From the NCBI GenBank assembly GCA_029228645.1, contig JAPTHR010000015.1:23214-87213 (forward strand): a stretch of 64,000 nucleotides of DNA. Reading direction: 5' to 3'. The DNA comes from Gammaproteobacteria bacterium Milos-ODIII6. Lineage in GTDB: Bacteria; Pseudomonadota; Gammaproteobacteria; Chromatiales; Chromatiaceae. A model generated the notes under the pieces. The model had not been told where the DNA came from and did no database searches. It saw only the letters and a list, made by a program, of their open reading frames with translations. Shown here piece after piece: positions 26,044 through 34,474 of the stretch; the first letter of the stretch is position 1, and the number at the start of each line of letters is the position of its first letter. The position numbers were made by a program, and so were the translations under genes.

Positions 26044-26400
26044 ATGAATCAAATGCAAACCCAAGACCACGATGTGGTCGAACTGATCTCGCTGCCGACT
26101 CAGCTGGTGATGCGCAATGCACCCGAGGTGCGCCGCGCCATCAAGGAACGTATCGCCGCCGGTCGTCACCTCCTCATCCTCGACCTCGAGCCGGTCGAAT
26201 TCGTCGACTCCAGCGGCCTCTCGGTGCTGGTCTCCACCCTCAAGGCGCTGCGACCGGTTTCCGGCGAGGTGGTCCTGTTGAGCCCCTCGGACGATGTGCG
26301 CGCGCTGATCGAGTTGACCCGCCTGCACAAGGTGTTCGAGATCTACGAGGATCGCGAGAGCGCCATTGCAGACATGCGACAGCGTGCGGAGGTAGCTTGA
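26044..26400 (+). CDS. STAS-domain anti-sigma-factor antagonist (SypA/HsbA-like)
   Basis: A 118-aa single-domain STAS protein. FVDSSGLSVLVS around residues 53-64 contains the conserved serine (Ser57, before glycine) that an RsbW-type kinase phosphorylates and a PP2C phosphatase restores. It is the first gene of the polysaccharide operon and its stop overlaps the start of the Wza-like gene. SypA of Vibrio fischeri is the same kind of protein in the same position in the syp locus, where its phosphorylation state controls polysaccharide output after transcription. By inference, the kinase and phosphatase are those encoded at 17190-18922. Confidence 0.9.
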   Translation: MNQMQTQDHDVVELISLPTQLVMRNAPEVRRAIKERIAAGRHLLILDLEPVEFVDSSGLSVLVSTLKALRPVSGEVVLLSPSDDVRALIELTRLHKVFEIYEDRESAIADMRQRAEVA

Positions 26401-27593
26401 TGCCACGCCTGCCCGCGCTGATCGCCGCGGCGGCACTGGCTCCGGTCATGCTCGCCGGATGCACCACCCCGCAGCTTGCCTCCAAGGCGAAGGGGACGCT
26501 GGCTTCCGAGCTCCGGACTTCCACGGTGGTCGCCGCTGGATCGCAGAATTCGGCGCATGCGGCCACGCGCCTGGCGCACGAACCGCCCACCGCTCCCGCT
26601 TCGACTGCAGGTCCGTCGCTGCGCTGGGCCGAGGCCCCGCCGCTTTCACCGGGCGACCGGCTGCAGGTGGAAATCGAGGATGGCGAAGGTTTCAGTGGGC
26701 GCTATGAGATCGATATCGACGGCACCCTGCGGCTACCCCATATCGCCCCCATCAGGGTCGCCGGACAGGCTACCGAGGAGGCCGAAGCGAGGATCGCGCA
26801 GGCGCTGGTCGAGGCCGAAATGTTCCGGCCTCACCGCATCCGTGTCAGCGTGCGCGTGCATGAATGGGCGCATGCACAGGTGTTCGTGAGCGGCGCGGTT
26901 TTTGCCCCAGGCCTGGTCTCGGTCAACGTGCGCTCACCCGAGGAGCGCGCCCTCAAGGTCAACCTGGCATCCGGTGACTTCCCCTCGGAGCGGCTGTTGC
27001 CGGCCGCGTTGCGCGCCGCCGGTGGAGTTCGCCCGGACGCCGCTGTGGATCGCATCCTGATAACCCGCGACGGGGTCACCACGCGCGTGGACTACTCTGG
27101 CCTGCTGTCCGGAGAAAGCGTGCCACCGGTACCCTTGATGAGCGGTGATCGCATCACCATCCCCAACAGTGGACAGCTGGACGACCGCCTGGTGCTGCCT
27201 TCGGCAATCACGCCACCGGGCATCCGGGTGTTCCTGTCCAACCTCACTCTGCCGGCCAAAGGCAACGCCCCCTCGGCAATCGGCAAGGACGCGACCAGCC
27301 TGCCCTATGGCACACGCCTGCTGACCGCCGCGGTATCGGCCAACTGCGTGGGCGGCACCCATATGACCAGCGCGGGACGGCACGTGGTGCTGGTTCGTTC
27401 CGAACCACTCCCCGGGCACCAGGAGGCCCTCGATCAGCCCATCAATGCGCTCCTGCAAGCGCCGCAGGACAGCCGCATCAATCCGCACCTGATGCCGAAT
27501 GACAGCGTTGCCTGCTACGACTCGGGCGTGACCAATCTGCGGGATATCGCTGCCACCATCGCGGCCCTGCTTCTGCCTTTCAGCCTGCTCTGA
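26400..27593 (+). CDS. Polysaccharide export outer-membrane lipoprotein (Wza/SypC-like)
   Basis: A 397-aa exported lipoprotein with signal peptide and lipobox LAGC (cysteine near residue 21). It has a polysaccharide-export (Poly_export) domain at about 80-175 (GDRLQVEIEDGEGFSGRYEI and AQVFVSGAVFAPG), followed by SLBB-like repeats. A C-terminal hydrophobic stretch (IAATIAALLLPFSLL) may be the membrane-spanning helix. It would form the outer-membrane channel for polymer export with the Wzz-like protein encoded next. Its ATG overlaps the STAS stop by one base (TGATG). Confidence 0.88.
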   Translation: MPRLPALIAAAALAPVMLAGCTTPQLASKAKGTLASELRTSTVVAAGSQNSAHAATRLAHEPPTAPASTAGPSLRWAEAPPLSPGDRLQVEIEDGEGFSGRYEIDIDGTLRLPHIAPIRVAGQATEEAEARIAQALVEAEMFRPHRIRVSVRVHEWAHAQVFVSGAVFAPGLVSVNVRSPEERALKVNLASGDFPSERLLPAALRAAGGVRPDAAVDRILITRDGVTTRVDYSGLLSGESVPPVPLMSGDRITIPNSGQLDDRLVLPSAITPPGIRVFLSNLTLPAKGNAPSAIGKDATSLPYGTRLLTAAVSANCVGGTHMTSAGRHVVLVRSEPLPGHQEALDQPINALLQAPQDSRINPHLMPNDSVACYDSGVTNLRDIAATIAALLLPFSLL

Positions 27594-27615
27594 GACCCCC
27601 GGAAGGAGCCACGCC

Positions 27616-29049
27616 GTGATCCACGAGCCCACCCCCAGCAGGCATGCGCAGGCGTCCATCCGGCCCGGCGGCAATGCCCTGATACGCCTGCTGAGTCACG
27701 GCAGCAGCCTGCCCCCGCGGCGACGCTTTGCCCTCTACCTGGGCATCGCCACCGTGGTACTAGCAACCATATGGGCCCCGGTGGCGCTGTTCCTGCTGGT
27801 CAAGCCCACCACCTTCACCAGCACCTGGGCACTGATACTGCCCGGGTCCGGTACCGGGCATGCGGTCTCCCTGGACAGCGTCGGTCAGGCCAACGCCACC
27901 GTCAGCTCACCCTATACCAGCCATTCGGTCGATCCCAAGGTCAACTACAAGGCGATTGCCACGAGCGAACCCGTGCTGGCCGCCGCCGCGGCGTCGCTCG
28001 GGATGAAACCGGGTGAGTTCGGCAAACCCCGCATCAAGCTGGTCGACCAGACCGCGATGATCAATTTCCGCGTGACCGGCGGTTCGCCCGAGCAGGCCCG
28101 TGATAAATCGCGCGCCCTGTACGAGGCCCTGCAGGCGGAACTGGAACGCCTGCGCAGCGATGAACTGGACCGCCGCGAGACCGGCATCCGCGACATGCTG
28201 AGCGGCTTCAGCGACAAGCTGCGCGATGCCCAGCAACGGATTCTCGACTACCAGGCGCAGGCGCAGATCGTGTCCATGCAGCAGTTCAATGAACTGGCCC
28301 TGGGGCTGGAGCGCTCACGCGTCCAGGTACGCGATCTCAAGGCGAGACGTGCCGGCATCGAAGGCCAGATCGCGGCGCTGAATGAAAGCCTGGATTCCGG
28401 GCCACAGCAGGCGGTCGCGATGCTCGACCTGCAGCAGGATCCACTCTTCCGTGAGCTCGCTCAGCATTGGGCCGATGCCTCCGCGAGGCTGGTCAGCAGC
28501 CGCACCCGCTGGGGACGCAATCATCAGAAAGTGGTGGATGTACGCGAAGAGGAACGGGACCTGCGCAAGGCCTTGTTCCAACGCGCCGCTTCGCTCGCGC
28601 CGGCGATCGAACACAACACCACGCGTTTGCTGGCGCAGGGACATGCCGGACCGGAGTTGTTCCGGCGCCTGGTCGAACTGCATGCCGAACAGGCCGGCCT
28701 GGAGCGCGAGATCGTCAGTCTCGAGGAAGCCATCGTCGCCCAGGAGGAGCAGCTCGAACGTGGCACCACCGATGCCAGCAACCTGGAGGACCTCCAGCGC
28801 CGCCACCAGGTGGCCACCGCGGTATTCACCACGGCCCTGGCGAAGGTCGATATCGGCAAGTCCGACCGCTTCAGCTCCTACCCGCTGCTGCAACTGCTGG
28901 CCGAACCCACCCTGCCGGAAAAGGCCGACACCCTGGGGCGCAATCTCGCCCTGCTGGGTGCCGGCGCCGGCTCCCTGTTCACCCTGCTGGGCCTGACCCT
29001 GCTATGGATACGCAAACCCTTCTTCCGCAAAATACTGAAGAGCGCGTAG
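27616..29049 (+). CDS. Chain-length determinant / GumC-Wzz-like inner-membrane protein
   Basis: A 477-aa polysaccharide co-polymerase. One membrane helix is near residues 36-62 and one near 447-468. Between them lies a periplasmic domain with long helices (RETGIRDMLSGFSDKLRDAQ). No tyrosine kinase domain follows, so it is of the Wzz/GumC type without kinase, or the kinase is encoded elsewhere. GTG start with GGAAGGAG 8 bases upstream. It should set polymer length and connect to the Wza-like channel. Confidence 0.85.
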   Translation: MIHEPTPSRHAQASIRPGGNALIRLLSHGSSLPPRRRFALYLGIATVVLATIWAPVALFLLVKPTTFTSTWALILPGSGTGHAVSLDSVGQANATVSSPYTSHSVDPKVNYKAIATSEPVLAAAAASLGMKPGEFGKPRIKLVDQTAMINFRVTGGSPEQARDKSRALYEALQAELERLRSDELDRRETGIRDMLSGFSDKLRDAQQRILDYQAQAQIVSMQQFNELALGLERSRVQVRDLKARRAGIEGQIAALNESLDSGPQQAVAMLDLQQDPLFRELAQHWADASARLVSSRTRWGRNHQKVVDVREEERDLRKALFQRAASLAPAIEHNTTRLLAQGHAGPELFRRLVELHAEQAGLEREIVSLEEAIVAQEEQLERGTTDASNLEDLQRRHQVATAVFTTALAKVDIGKSDRFSSYPLLQLLAEPTLPEKADTLGRNLALLGAGAGSLFTLLGLTLLWIRKPFFRKILKSA

Positions 29050-30323
29050 TCTGGCACACCCTACGGGCCACCTACCTGTTCTACCTGCTCGGCGCGCTGT
29101 ACGTGGTCGCGCCGGTGATCGCCTGGAGCCTGTTGCTGCTCCTGCTGCACCGCTTGTGGCAAGGCCGCCCACTTCACCCGGGCCTGCCGCAGGGGCAATT
29201 GCCGGTCGCCATCTGGCTATGGATCATCGGCATGCTGGTGATGCTGCTGGCATTGATCGTCGGACACCTCGATTTCCAGCTGGGTCCCGGCAAGACCATC
29301 AAGTCGTCGATCGGCTGGGCCAAGGGCTGGGCCCTGCTCGCGATCTTCCCGCTTCTCGGCTGCCTGAATATCCGCCCCGAGATCATCTACCGCGCCAGCA
29401 TGTACGTGTGTCTGCACACCCTGTTGCTGCTGCCGGTGTTCGTGCTGGCCTGGCTGGCGGGCCTGCCGCAAACACCCTATATCTCGCCGCTGCAGGTGAT
29501 TGGTGGCCCGGGCCCGGAGTTCTTCGCCCTCAGCCTGTACGAGATCGACCCTGGCTCCGGCAGCCCCCGCTGGCGCCTGTTCACGCCCTGGGCCCCAGCA
29601 CTCGGCTTCATCGCCAATATCTTTTTCATTTTTGCCCTGCAGGAGCGCGCGCGTCGTTGGCGCTGGATCGGCATCGCCGGCAGCATCCTGATGATTCTCA
29701 TGTCCGGCTCGCGCCTGGCGCTGGTGTCGCTGCTGCTGGTGTGGTTCGGCAGCCTACTGCTCAGCCGTCTGCGCCACCCTGCCACCCCCTTTCTCACCGG
29801 TGCCGGCACTGTGTTACTCGGAATGATCGCGGTACCGGTACTGGATGCCCTGGACCGCTTCTGGCAGGCATTCCGCTCCGCGCGAGCGGACTCCTCGCGG
29901 GTGCGCGAGGCGCTCGGCCGGATCGCGGTGGATCGTTGGTCGAGCGACGCGCCGGTGTGGGGGCATGGCATCGTCGAGCGCGGCCCCCACCTGGTCGAAT
30001 TCATGCCGATCGGCTCGCATCACAGCTGGTACGGACTGTTGTTCGTCAAGGGATTCGTGGGTGCCCTGGCGCTGGCCGTGCCGCTTTTCTACAGCATCGC
30101 GCAACTGGCCTGGTGGAGCGGGCAGTTGCCGGTCGCACGCGTCGCCCTGGCGATGACCCTGCTGCTGTTGCTGTACACCTTCGGCGAGAACCTCGAAATC
30201 CTCGCCTACCTGATCTGGCCGGCACTGATCGTGATCGGTGCCGCCCATCGCGACATTCATCATCGCGCGGCGATGCGCCGCACAACCCCTGAACAAACCA
30301 CTGGAGAACCCCAACATGCCTGA
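29004..30323 (+). CDS. O-antigen ligase/polymerase-family membrane protein (SypL/Wzy-like)
   Basis: A 439-aa polytopic protein with about 10 membrane helices. The large periplasmic loop near residues 280-345 contains VWGHGIVERGPHLVEF and GSHHSWYGLLFVKG, the histidine-containing loop of the WaaL/Wzy_C family. MILMSGSRLALVSLLL before it is the usual SGSR motif. It probably polymerises the repeat unit. The ATG at 29004 lies 46 bases inside the preceding gene, typical of the tight packing of this operon. Ligase and polymerase cannot be told apart by sequence. Confidence 0.83.
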   Translation: MDTQTLLPQNTEERVVWHTLRATYLFYLLGALYVVAPVIAWSLLLLLLHRLWQGRPLHPGLPQGQLPVAIWLWIIGMLVMLLALIVGHLDFQLGPGKTIKSSIGWAKGWALLAIFPLLGCLNIRPEIIYRASMYVCLHTLLLLPVFVLAWLAGLPQTPYISPLQVIGGPGPEFFALSLYEIDPGSGSPRWRLFTPWAPALGFIANIFFIFALQERARRWRWIGIAGSILMILMSGSRLALVSLLLVWFGSLLLSRLRHPATPFLTGAGTVLLGMIAVPVLDALDRFWQAFRSARADSSRVREALGRIAVDRWSSDAPVWGHGIVERGPHLVEFMPIGSHHSWYGLLFVKGFVGALALAVPLFYSIAQLAWWSGQLPVARVALAMTLLLLLYTFGENLEILAYLIWPALIVIGAAHRDIHHRAAMRRTTPEQTTGEPQHA

Positions 30324-31350
30324 AATCAGCGTGATCATGCCGGTCTACAACGTCGAGGCATTCGTTGCCGATGCCGTCCGTTCGGTACTCGAGCAGACCT
30401 TTACCGATTTCGAACTGCTGATCATCGACGACCTCTCGCCGGATGGCAGCATCGCCATCTGCGAGCGCTTCGATGACCCGCGCATTCGCATCATCCGGCA
30501 CGAGCAGAACCGCGGGCTCGCCGGCGCGCGCAACACCGGCATCCGGCATGCGCGCGCTCCCCTGCTGGCGTTCATCGACTCCGACGACTGCTGGCGGCCC
30601 GAGAAGCTGGCGCTGCATGTCGCACACCTGGCGGCGCGTCCCGCCGTGGGCGTGTCCTTCAGCCGTTCGGCCTTCATCGACGAGACAGGCCAGCCCACCC
30701 AGTGCTACCAGATGCCTCGTCTGGCCGACATCGAACCGGGCTACTACCTGTGTCGCAATCCCATCGGCAACGGATCCGCGCCGGTCATCCGGCGCGAGGT
30801 CTTCGAGCAGATCGCCTACCCGGGCGAGCGCGAGGGTGAACCCGAGCCATGCTACTTCGACGAATCCCTGCGTCGTTCCGAGGATATCGAATGCTGGATA
30901 CGCATCGCGCTGACCACCGACTGGGAGATCGAGGGCATCCCGGAGGCGCTGACCTTGTACCGCCTGAACGCCGGCGGTCTTTCGGCGCAGCTGTATGCAC
31001 AGTATGAATCCTGGCAACAGGTGATCGAAAAGACCCGTGCCTACGCGCCCGACTTCATTGCGCGCTGGGAACGGCCGGCACGCGCCTTCCAACTGCGCTA
31101 CCTCGCGCGCCAGGCCATCCGGCTGCAGGACGGCGGCGCCGCTTTAAAGCTGACGGCTCAGGCGCTGCGGACCGCCCCCGCCATCCTGGCGAGGGAACCC
31201 GGGCGCACCCTCACGACCCTGGGTGCCGCATTGCTGTTGCGCCTGCTTCCGTTGACGCTCTATCGCCGCGTCGAGGACATCGCGCAACGCGCCATCGGTC
31301 AACTTCAGAAGAAACGCATCGAGCAGGACCTTGCCTCGCGTACCACTTGA
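30316..31350 (+). CDS. Family 2 glycosyltransferase
   Basis: A 344-aa inverting glycosyltransferase with a GT-A fold. The start ISVIMPVYNVEAFV, the acidic DDLSPDGS, and FIDSDDCWRP (DxD motif binding nucleotide-sugar and metal) are diagnostic. It ends with an amphipathic, partly hydrophobic C-terminus. It overlaps the polymerase gene by 8 bases and closes the first polysaccharide operon. The sugar is unknown. Confidence 0.92.
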   Translation: MPEISVIMPVYNVEAFVADAVRSVLEQTFTDFELLIIDDLSPDGSIAICERFDDPRIRIIRHEQNRGLAGARNTGIRHARAPLLAFIDSDDCWRPEKLALHVAHLAARPAVGVSFSRSAFIDETGQPTQCYQMPRLADIEPGYYLCRNPIGNGSAPVIRREVFEQIAYPGEREGEPEPCYFDESLRRSEDIECWIRIALTTDWEIEGIPEALTLYRLNAGGLSAQLYAQYESWQQVIEKTRAYAPDFIARWERPARAFQLRYLARQAIRLQDGGAALKLTAQALRTAPAILAREPGRTLTTLGAALLLRLLPLTLYRRVEDIAQRAIGQLQKKRIEQDLASRTT

Positions 31351-31361
31351 GCCCCGACATG

Positions 31362-31378
31362 CCTCGCAGATTGCAAAG
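31362..31378. promoter_or_regulatory. LuxO-like enhancer site, degenerate, before the second EPS operon
   Basis: CCTCGCAGATTGCAAAG matches 13-14 of the 17 positions of the perfect site at 17042-17058; the right half TTGCAAAG is intact. It lies 94 bases upstream of the sigma-54 promoter at 31472. Confidence 0.55.
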
Positions 31379-31471
31379 CAGTCTGCGCAGGCAGCCGCGC
31401 CACCCACCTGAAATTCCCGGGAACCCCATTATCCCCTTTTATTTTCAATAACTTATAGACCGACCCAGGTT

Positions 31472-31487
31472 TGGCACGGAGCTCGCA
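31472..31487 (+). promoter_or_regulatory. Sigma-54-type promoter of the second EPS operon
   Basis: TGGCACGGAGCTCGCA has exact GG-N10-GC and matches the promoter at 17138 in both blocks (TGGCACG-N4-TCGCA). The start codon is 46 bases downstream. Confidence 0.75.
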
Positions 31488-31532
31488 ATAGGTATCCGCA
31501 AGACTTTCCCGAATGACATCACGGAGCCTCGC

Positions 31533-33011
31533 ATGATGCCAATGCCCCAACGTTTCCCCCGGACCGGGGATCGTGCGCCGATCGCCAATCTACCCCAGGC
31601 GCCGCTGTTCGGGCTCTCGGTTGGCAACACCCACATGCGCCGCGCGGTCGACTGGGTCATCCAGCGAACCCGTCAGAGGGTCCGCACGCAGTTGAACTTC
31701 GTCAACGCCCATTGTCTCAATGTGGCGCAGCGCGACCCCGACTACCGACGCGCCCTGCAGCACTCCGATCAGCTTTTCCCGGACGGCAGCGGCATCTCGC
31801 TGGCGATGCGCCTGCAGGGGATGCGCCTGCGCGACAACCTCAACGGTACCGACTTCTTTCCGCACCTGTGCGAACAGGCGCAGGCACATGGGCTTTCGCT
31901 CTACCTGCTCGGCGGACGCGAGGGCGTGGCCGACGAAGTCGCCGCCAACATGTGCCGCCGGTTCCCCGGTTTGCGTATCGCCGGCACCCAGCACGGCTAT
32001 TTCAATGCGCACGAGACCGACCGCGTGATCGCGCAGATCAATCGCTCCGGGGCCGATATCCTGCTGGTCGCCATGGGCGTTCCCAGACAGGAGCTGTGGC
32101 TGGAACGACACGGCCGCCGTCTGCGTGCGACCACCCGTGCCGGGGTCGGTGGACTGTTCGACTTCTACTCCGGGCGGATCAGCCGCGCGCCGGAGTGGCT
32201 CCGCCGCGCGGGGATGGAATGGACCTGGCGCCTGCTCCAGGAACCCGCCCGTATGTGGCGGCGCTACCTGCTTGGCAACCCGCTTTTCGTGCTGTACGCG
32301 CTGCGCGAGGCTTTGCGCGCGCGTCACTCGGGACCGACTGGCGGCCACCCCTTGCTTCGTCGCAGCAAGGCGCTGCTCAGCCGTCTGCGCTGGTGGCTCG
32401 GCACCCGCTCCACACCACGGGTTCGGCGTCTGCTCGACATCGTCGTCGCCGGCAGCGCCTTGCTGCTCGCCTCGCCGGTGATGTTGATCAGCGCGCTCGC
32501 GATCCGCCTCGAGTCTCCCGGGCCGGTGTTCTTCGCGCAGCAGCGCGTCGGGCTGCGTGGCACGCCCTTCAGGTTGTGGAAATTCCGCTCCATGTACGTC
32601 GATGCCGAGGCGCGCCAGGCCGAATTGATGACCAAGAATGAAATGCAGGGCGGCGTGCTGTTCAAGATGCAGAACGATCCCAGGGTGACCCGCGTGGGTC
32701 GCTTCATCCGGCGTTTCTCCATCGATGAACTGCCGCAACTGTGGAACGTCCTGCGCGGCGACATGGCCGTGGTCGGGCCGCGCCCGGCGCTGCCCAAAGA
32801 GGTTGCGCAGTACGACCTGCAGCAGCGCCATCGTCTCCTGGCCCGCCCCGGTATCACCTGCACCTGGCAGGTATCCGGACGCTCGCGCATCCCCTTCGAA
32901 CAACAGGTGGCGATGGACGTGGAATACATCCACCGCGCGTCTCTCAGCACCGATGTACACCTTCTCATCAAGACCGTGCCCGCCGTGATCAGCGGCGATG
33001 GCGCCTTCTGA
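31533..33011 (+). CDS. Fusion of WecG/TagA glycosyltransferase and polyprenyl-phosphate sugar transferase
   Basis: A 492-aa two-domain protein. Residues about 20-260 are a WecG/TagA/CpsF-type glycosyltransferase (FVNAHCLNVAQRDP, DGSGISLAMR, GVPRQELWLERH, GVGGLFDFYSG). Residues about 295-492 are a bacterial sugar transferase of the WcaJ/SypR type. The latter has a membrane hairpin (LLDIVVAGSALLLASPVML), SPGPVFFAQQRVG, WKFRSM, FSIDELPQLWNVLRGDM and VGPRPALP. The second domain would load the first sugar phosphate on undecaprenyl phosphate, and the first could add the second sugar. ATG at 31533 with GGAG 8 bases before; ATG at 31536 follows directly. It heads the second operon. Confidence 0.92.
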   Translation: MMPMPQRFPRTGDRAPIANLPQAPLFGLSVGNTHMRRAVDWVIQRTRQRVRTQLNFVNAHCLNVAQRDPDYRRALQHSDQLFPDGSGISLAMRLQGMRLRDNLNGTDFFPHLCEQAQAHGLSLYLLGGREGVADEVAANMCRRFPGLRIAGTQHGYFNAHETDRVIAQINRSGADILLVAMGVPRQELWLERHGRRLRATTRAGVGGLFDFYSGRISRAPEWLRRAGMEWTWRLLQEPARMWRRYLLGNPLFVLYALREALRARHSGPTGGHPLLRRSKALLSRLRWWLGTRSTPRVRRLLDIVVAGSALLLASPVMLISALAIRLESPGPVFFAQQRVGLRGTPFRLWKFRSMYVDAEARQAELMTKNEMQGGVLFKMQNDPRVTRVGRFIRRFSIDELPQLWNVLRGDMAVVGPRPALPKEVAQYDLQQRHRLLARPGITCTWQVSGRSRIPFEQQVAMDVEYIHRASLSTDVHLLIKTVPAVISGDGAF

Positions 33012-33030
33012 CCCCAAGGAAGCCTATCCC

Positions 33031-34473
33031 ATGCAAGCTGTCGTATTCGCCGATCGCAGCGGCGCCGAGTTGGCGCCGCTGTGCGACACCACCACGCCCG
33101 CCCTGCTCCACCTGGCCAACCGCCCGTTGTTGCAGTACACCCTGGAAGACCTGGCCGTCGCCGGCGTCGACGAGATACTGCTGGTGGTATCCGACGACGT
33201 GGACGAGGTCCGCCAGCAGTTCGGAGATGGGGCCATGTGGGGCCTGCGCATTCACTATCTGCTATCGCGCGGTGAAGAGCACCCGAACCGCCTGCTGAAG
33301 CGCTTCAAGCGCCTGCTGCGCGCCCCGTTCCTGGCCACCCGTGGGGATATCCTGCGCACCCTCTCCAGCGCAGGATTCCTGGCAATCGCCAAAAACCATG
33401 CTGCCGATGCGGTGACTGCCCGCTCTGGTAGCGAAACGGCAGGCCTGATGCTGGTGAACGATCCCAACATGGATCTCTCCAGCCTGGCCTGGCCATTGTC
33501 ACGTCCCGCCAGCCCGGATGTTGCGAGCGTCGATCTCAGGCCGGGCAGGGTCTCCCGTCTCGACAACCTGCGTTCGTTCTACGACGCGGCGATGGAGATC
33601 ATGCATTGCCGCGATTGTCCGCAGATCCCGGCTGGACTCGAGGTCGAGCCTGGACTGTTCGTCGGTCGCGCCAGCCAGGTCAACGCGGGTAATTGCACCG
33701 GTGGCCAGGTCATGGTTGGCAGCAACACCTGGATACACCCCAAGAGCCGTATCAGCGGGCCCAGCAGCGTGGGAGACGATTGCTATATCGACAGTGGCGC
33801 GGAGATTGATCGCAGCATCGTAATGCCCGGTACCTATGTCGGAGAGGAGCTGACGGTCAGCCAGGCCATCGTGACGGGCAATACCCTGTTGCGCATCGAC
33901 AGCGGTACGCGCATCACGCTCAAGGAACAACAACTGCTGGCCCCGACCGTGCCCCTGGTCCGCGATCAGGCGCAGCGCTGGCCACAACAACTCAGCGCGA
34001 TATTGCTGTTGCTCGCCTCCCTGCCGTTGTGGCCCTTGGCCTTGCTCCTGTCCTGGTGGCGTTCACCGGGCGCCCCCCTGGAGTATGCCCGTGTGGCGAT
34101 CAATCCCTCGCCCCACAGACCCGGGCCACGCCGCGAGCGTATCGCGCTGTTCGCCTCGTCAATGCCGTTGTTGCGTCACCTGCCGCTGCTGCTGCTGGCC
34201 GTGCAGGGCAAGCTGTCGCTGTTCGGCGCCCGCCCGATCGGGGGCCTGCGCCCGCCAGCGGCGAGCATGCCGGCACCGCGTTATGGCTTGCTGGGTCCGT
34301 CCCAGCTGTTTCTCCCGAAGGCAGCGCCGGAAGAGGAGATCCAGCTTTCGGAGATGGCCTTCGCCGCCGAGGACGGCATCCGTACCTTTTTCTCCCGCCT
34401 GTTGCAGGCCGCGCGACTGCTGCTCAGTGGGCGCGCCTGGCGCGCGGCCGCGGAAAACCGGGGGAATCGCTGA
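33031..34473 (+). CDS. Pseudo-nucleotidyltransferase / left-handed beta-helix / sugar-transferase-like protein
   Basis: A 480-aa protein with three parts. Residues 1-150 look like a sugar-phosphate nucleotidyltransferase (LLHLANRPLLQYTLEDLAVAGVDE), but the GxGxRL-type signature loop is replaced by ADRSGAELAPL, so catalysis is doubtful. Residues about 205-310 are hexapeptide-like repeats (VGSNTWIHPKSRISGPSSVG) typical of a left-handed beta-helix. The rest has a membrane hairpin near 320-345. A tail (LSLFGARPIGG and YGLLGPSQLFLP) mimics the VGPRP end of polyprenyl sugar transferases without its acidic residues. I chose the ATG at 33031 with AAGGAAG upstream. Perhaps a scaffold or regulator of the enzyme encoded just before it; this is inference. 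Confidence 0.75.
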   Translation: MQAVVFADRSGAELAPLCDTTTPALLHLANRPLLQYTLEDLAVAGVDEILLVVSDDVDEVRQQFGDGAMWGLRIHYLLSRGEEHPNRLLKRFKRLLRAPFLATRGDILRTLSSAGFLAIAKNHAADAVTARSGSETAGLMLVNDPNMDLSSLAWPLSRPASPDVASVDLRPGRVSRLDNLRSFYDAAMEIMHCRDCPQIPAGLEVEPGLFVGRASQVNAGNCTGGQVMVGSNTWIHPKSRISGPSSVGDDCYIDSGAEIDRSIVMPGTYVGEELTVSQAIVTGNTLLRIDSGTRITLKEQQLLAPTVPLVRDQAQRWPQQLSAILLLLASLPLWPLALLLSWWRSPGAPLEYARVAINPSPHRPGPRRERIALFASSMPLLRHLPLLLLAVQGKLSLFGARPIGGLRPPAASMPAPRYGLLGPSQLFLPKAAPEEEIQLSEMAFAAEDGIRTFFSRLLQAARLLLSGRAWRAAAENRGNR

Positions 34474-34474
34474 C

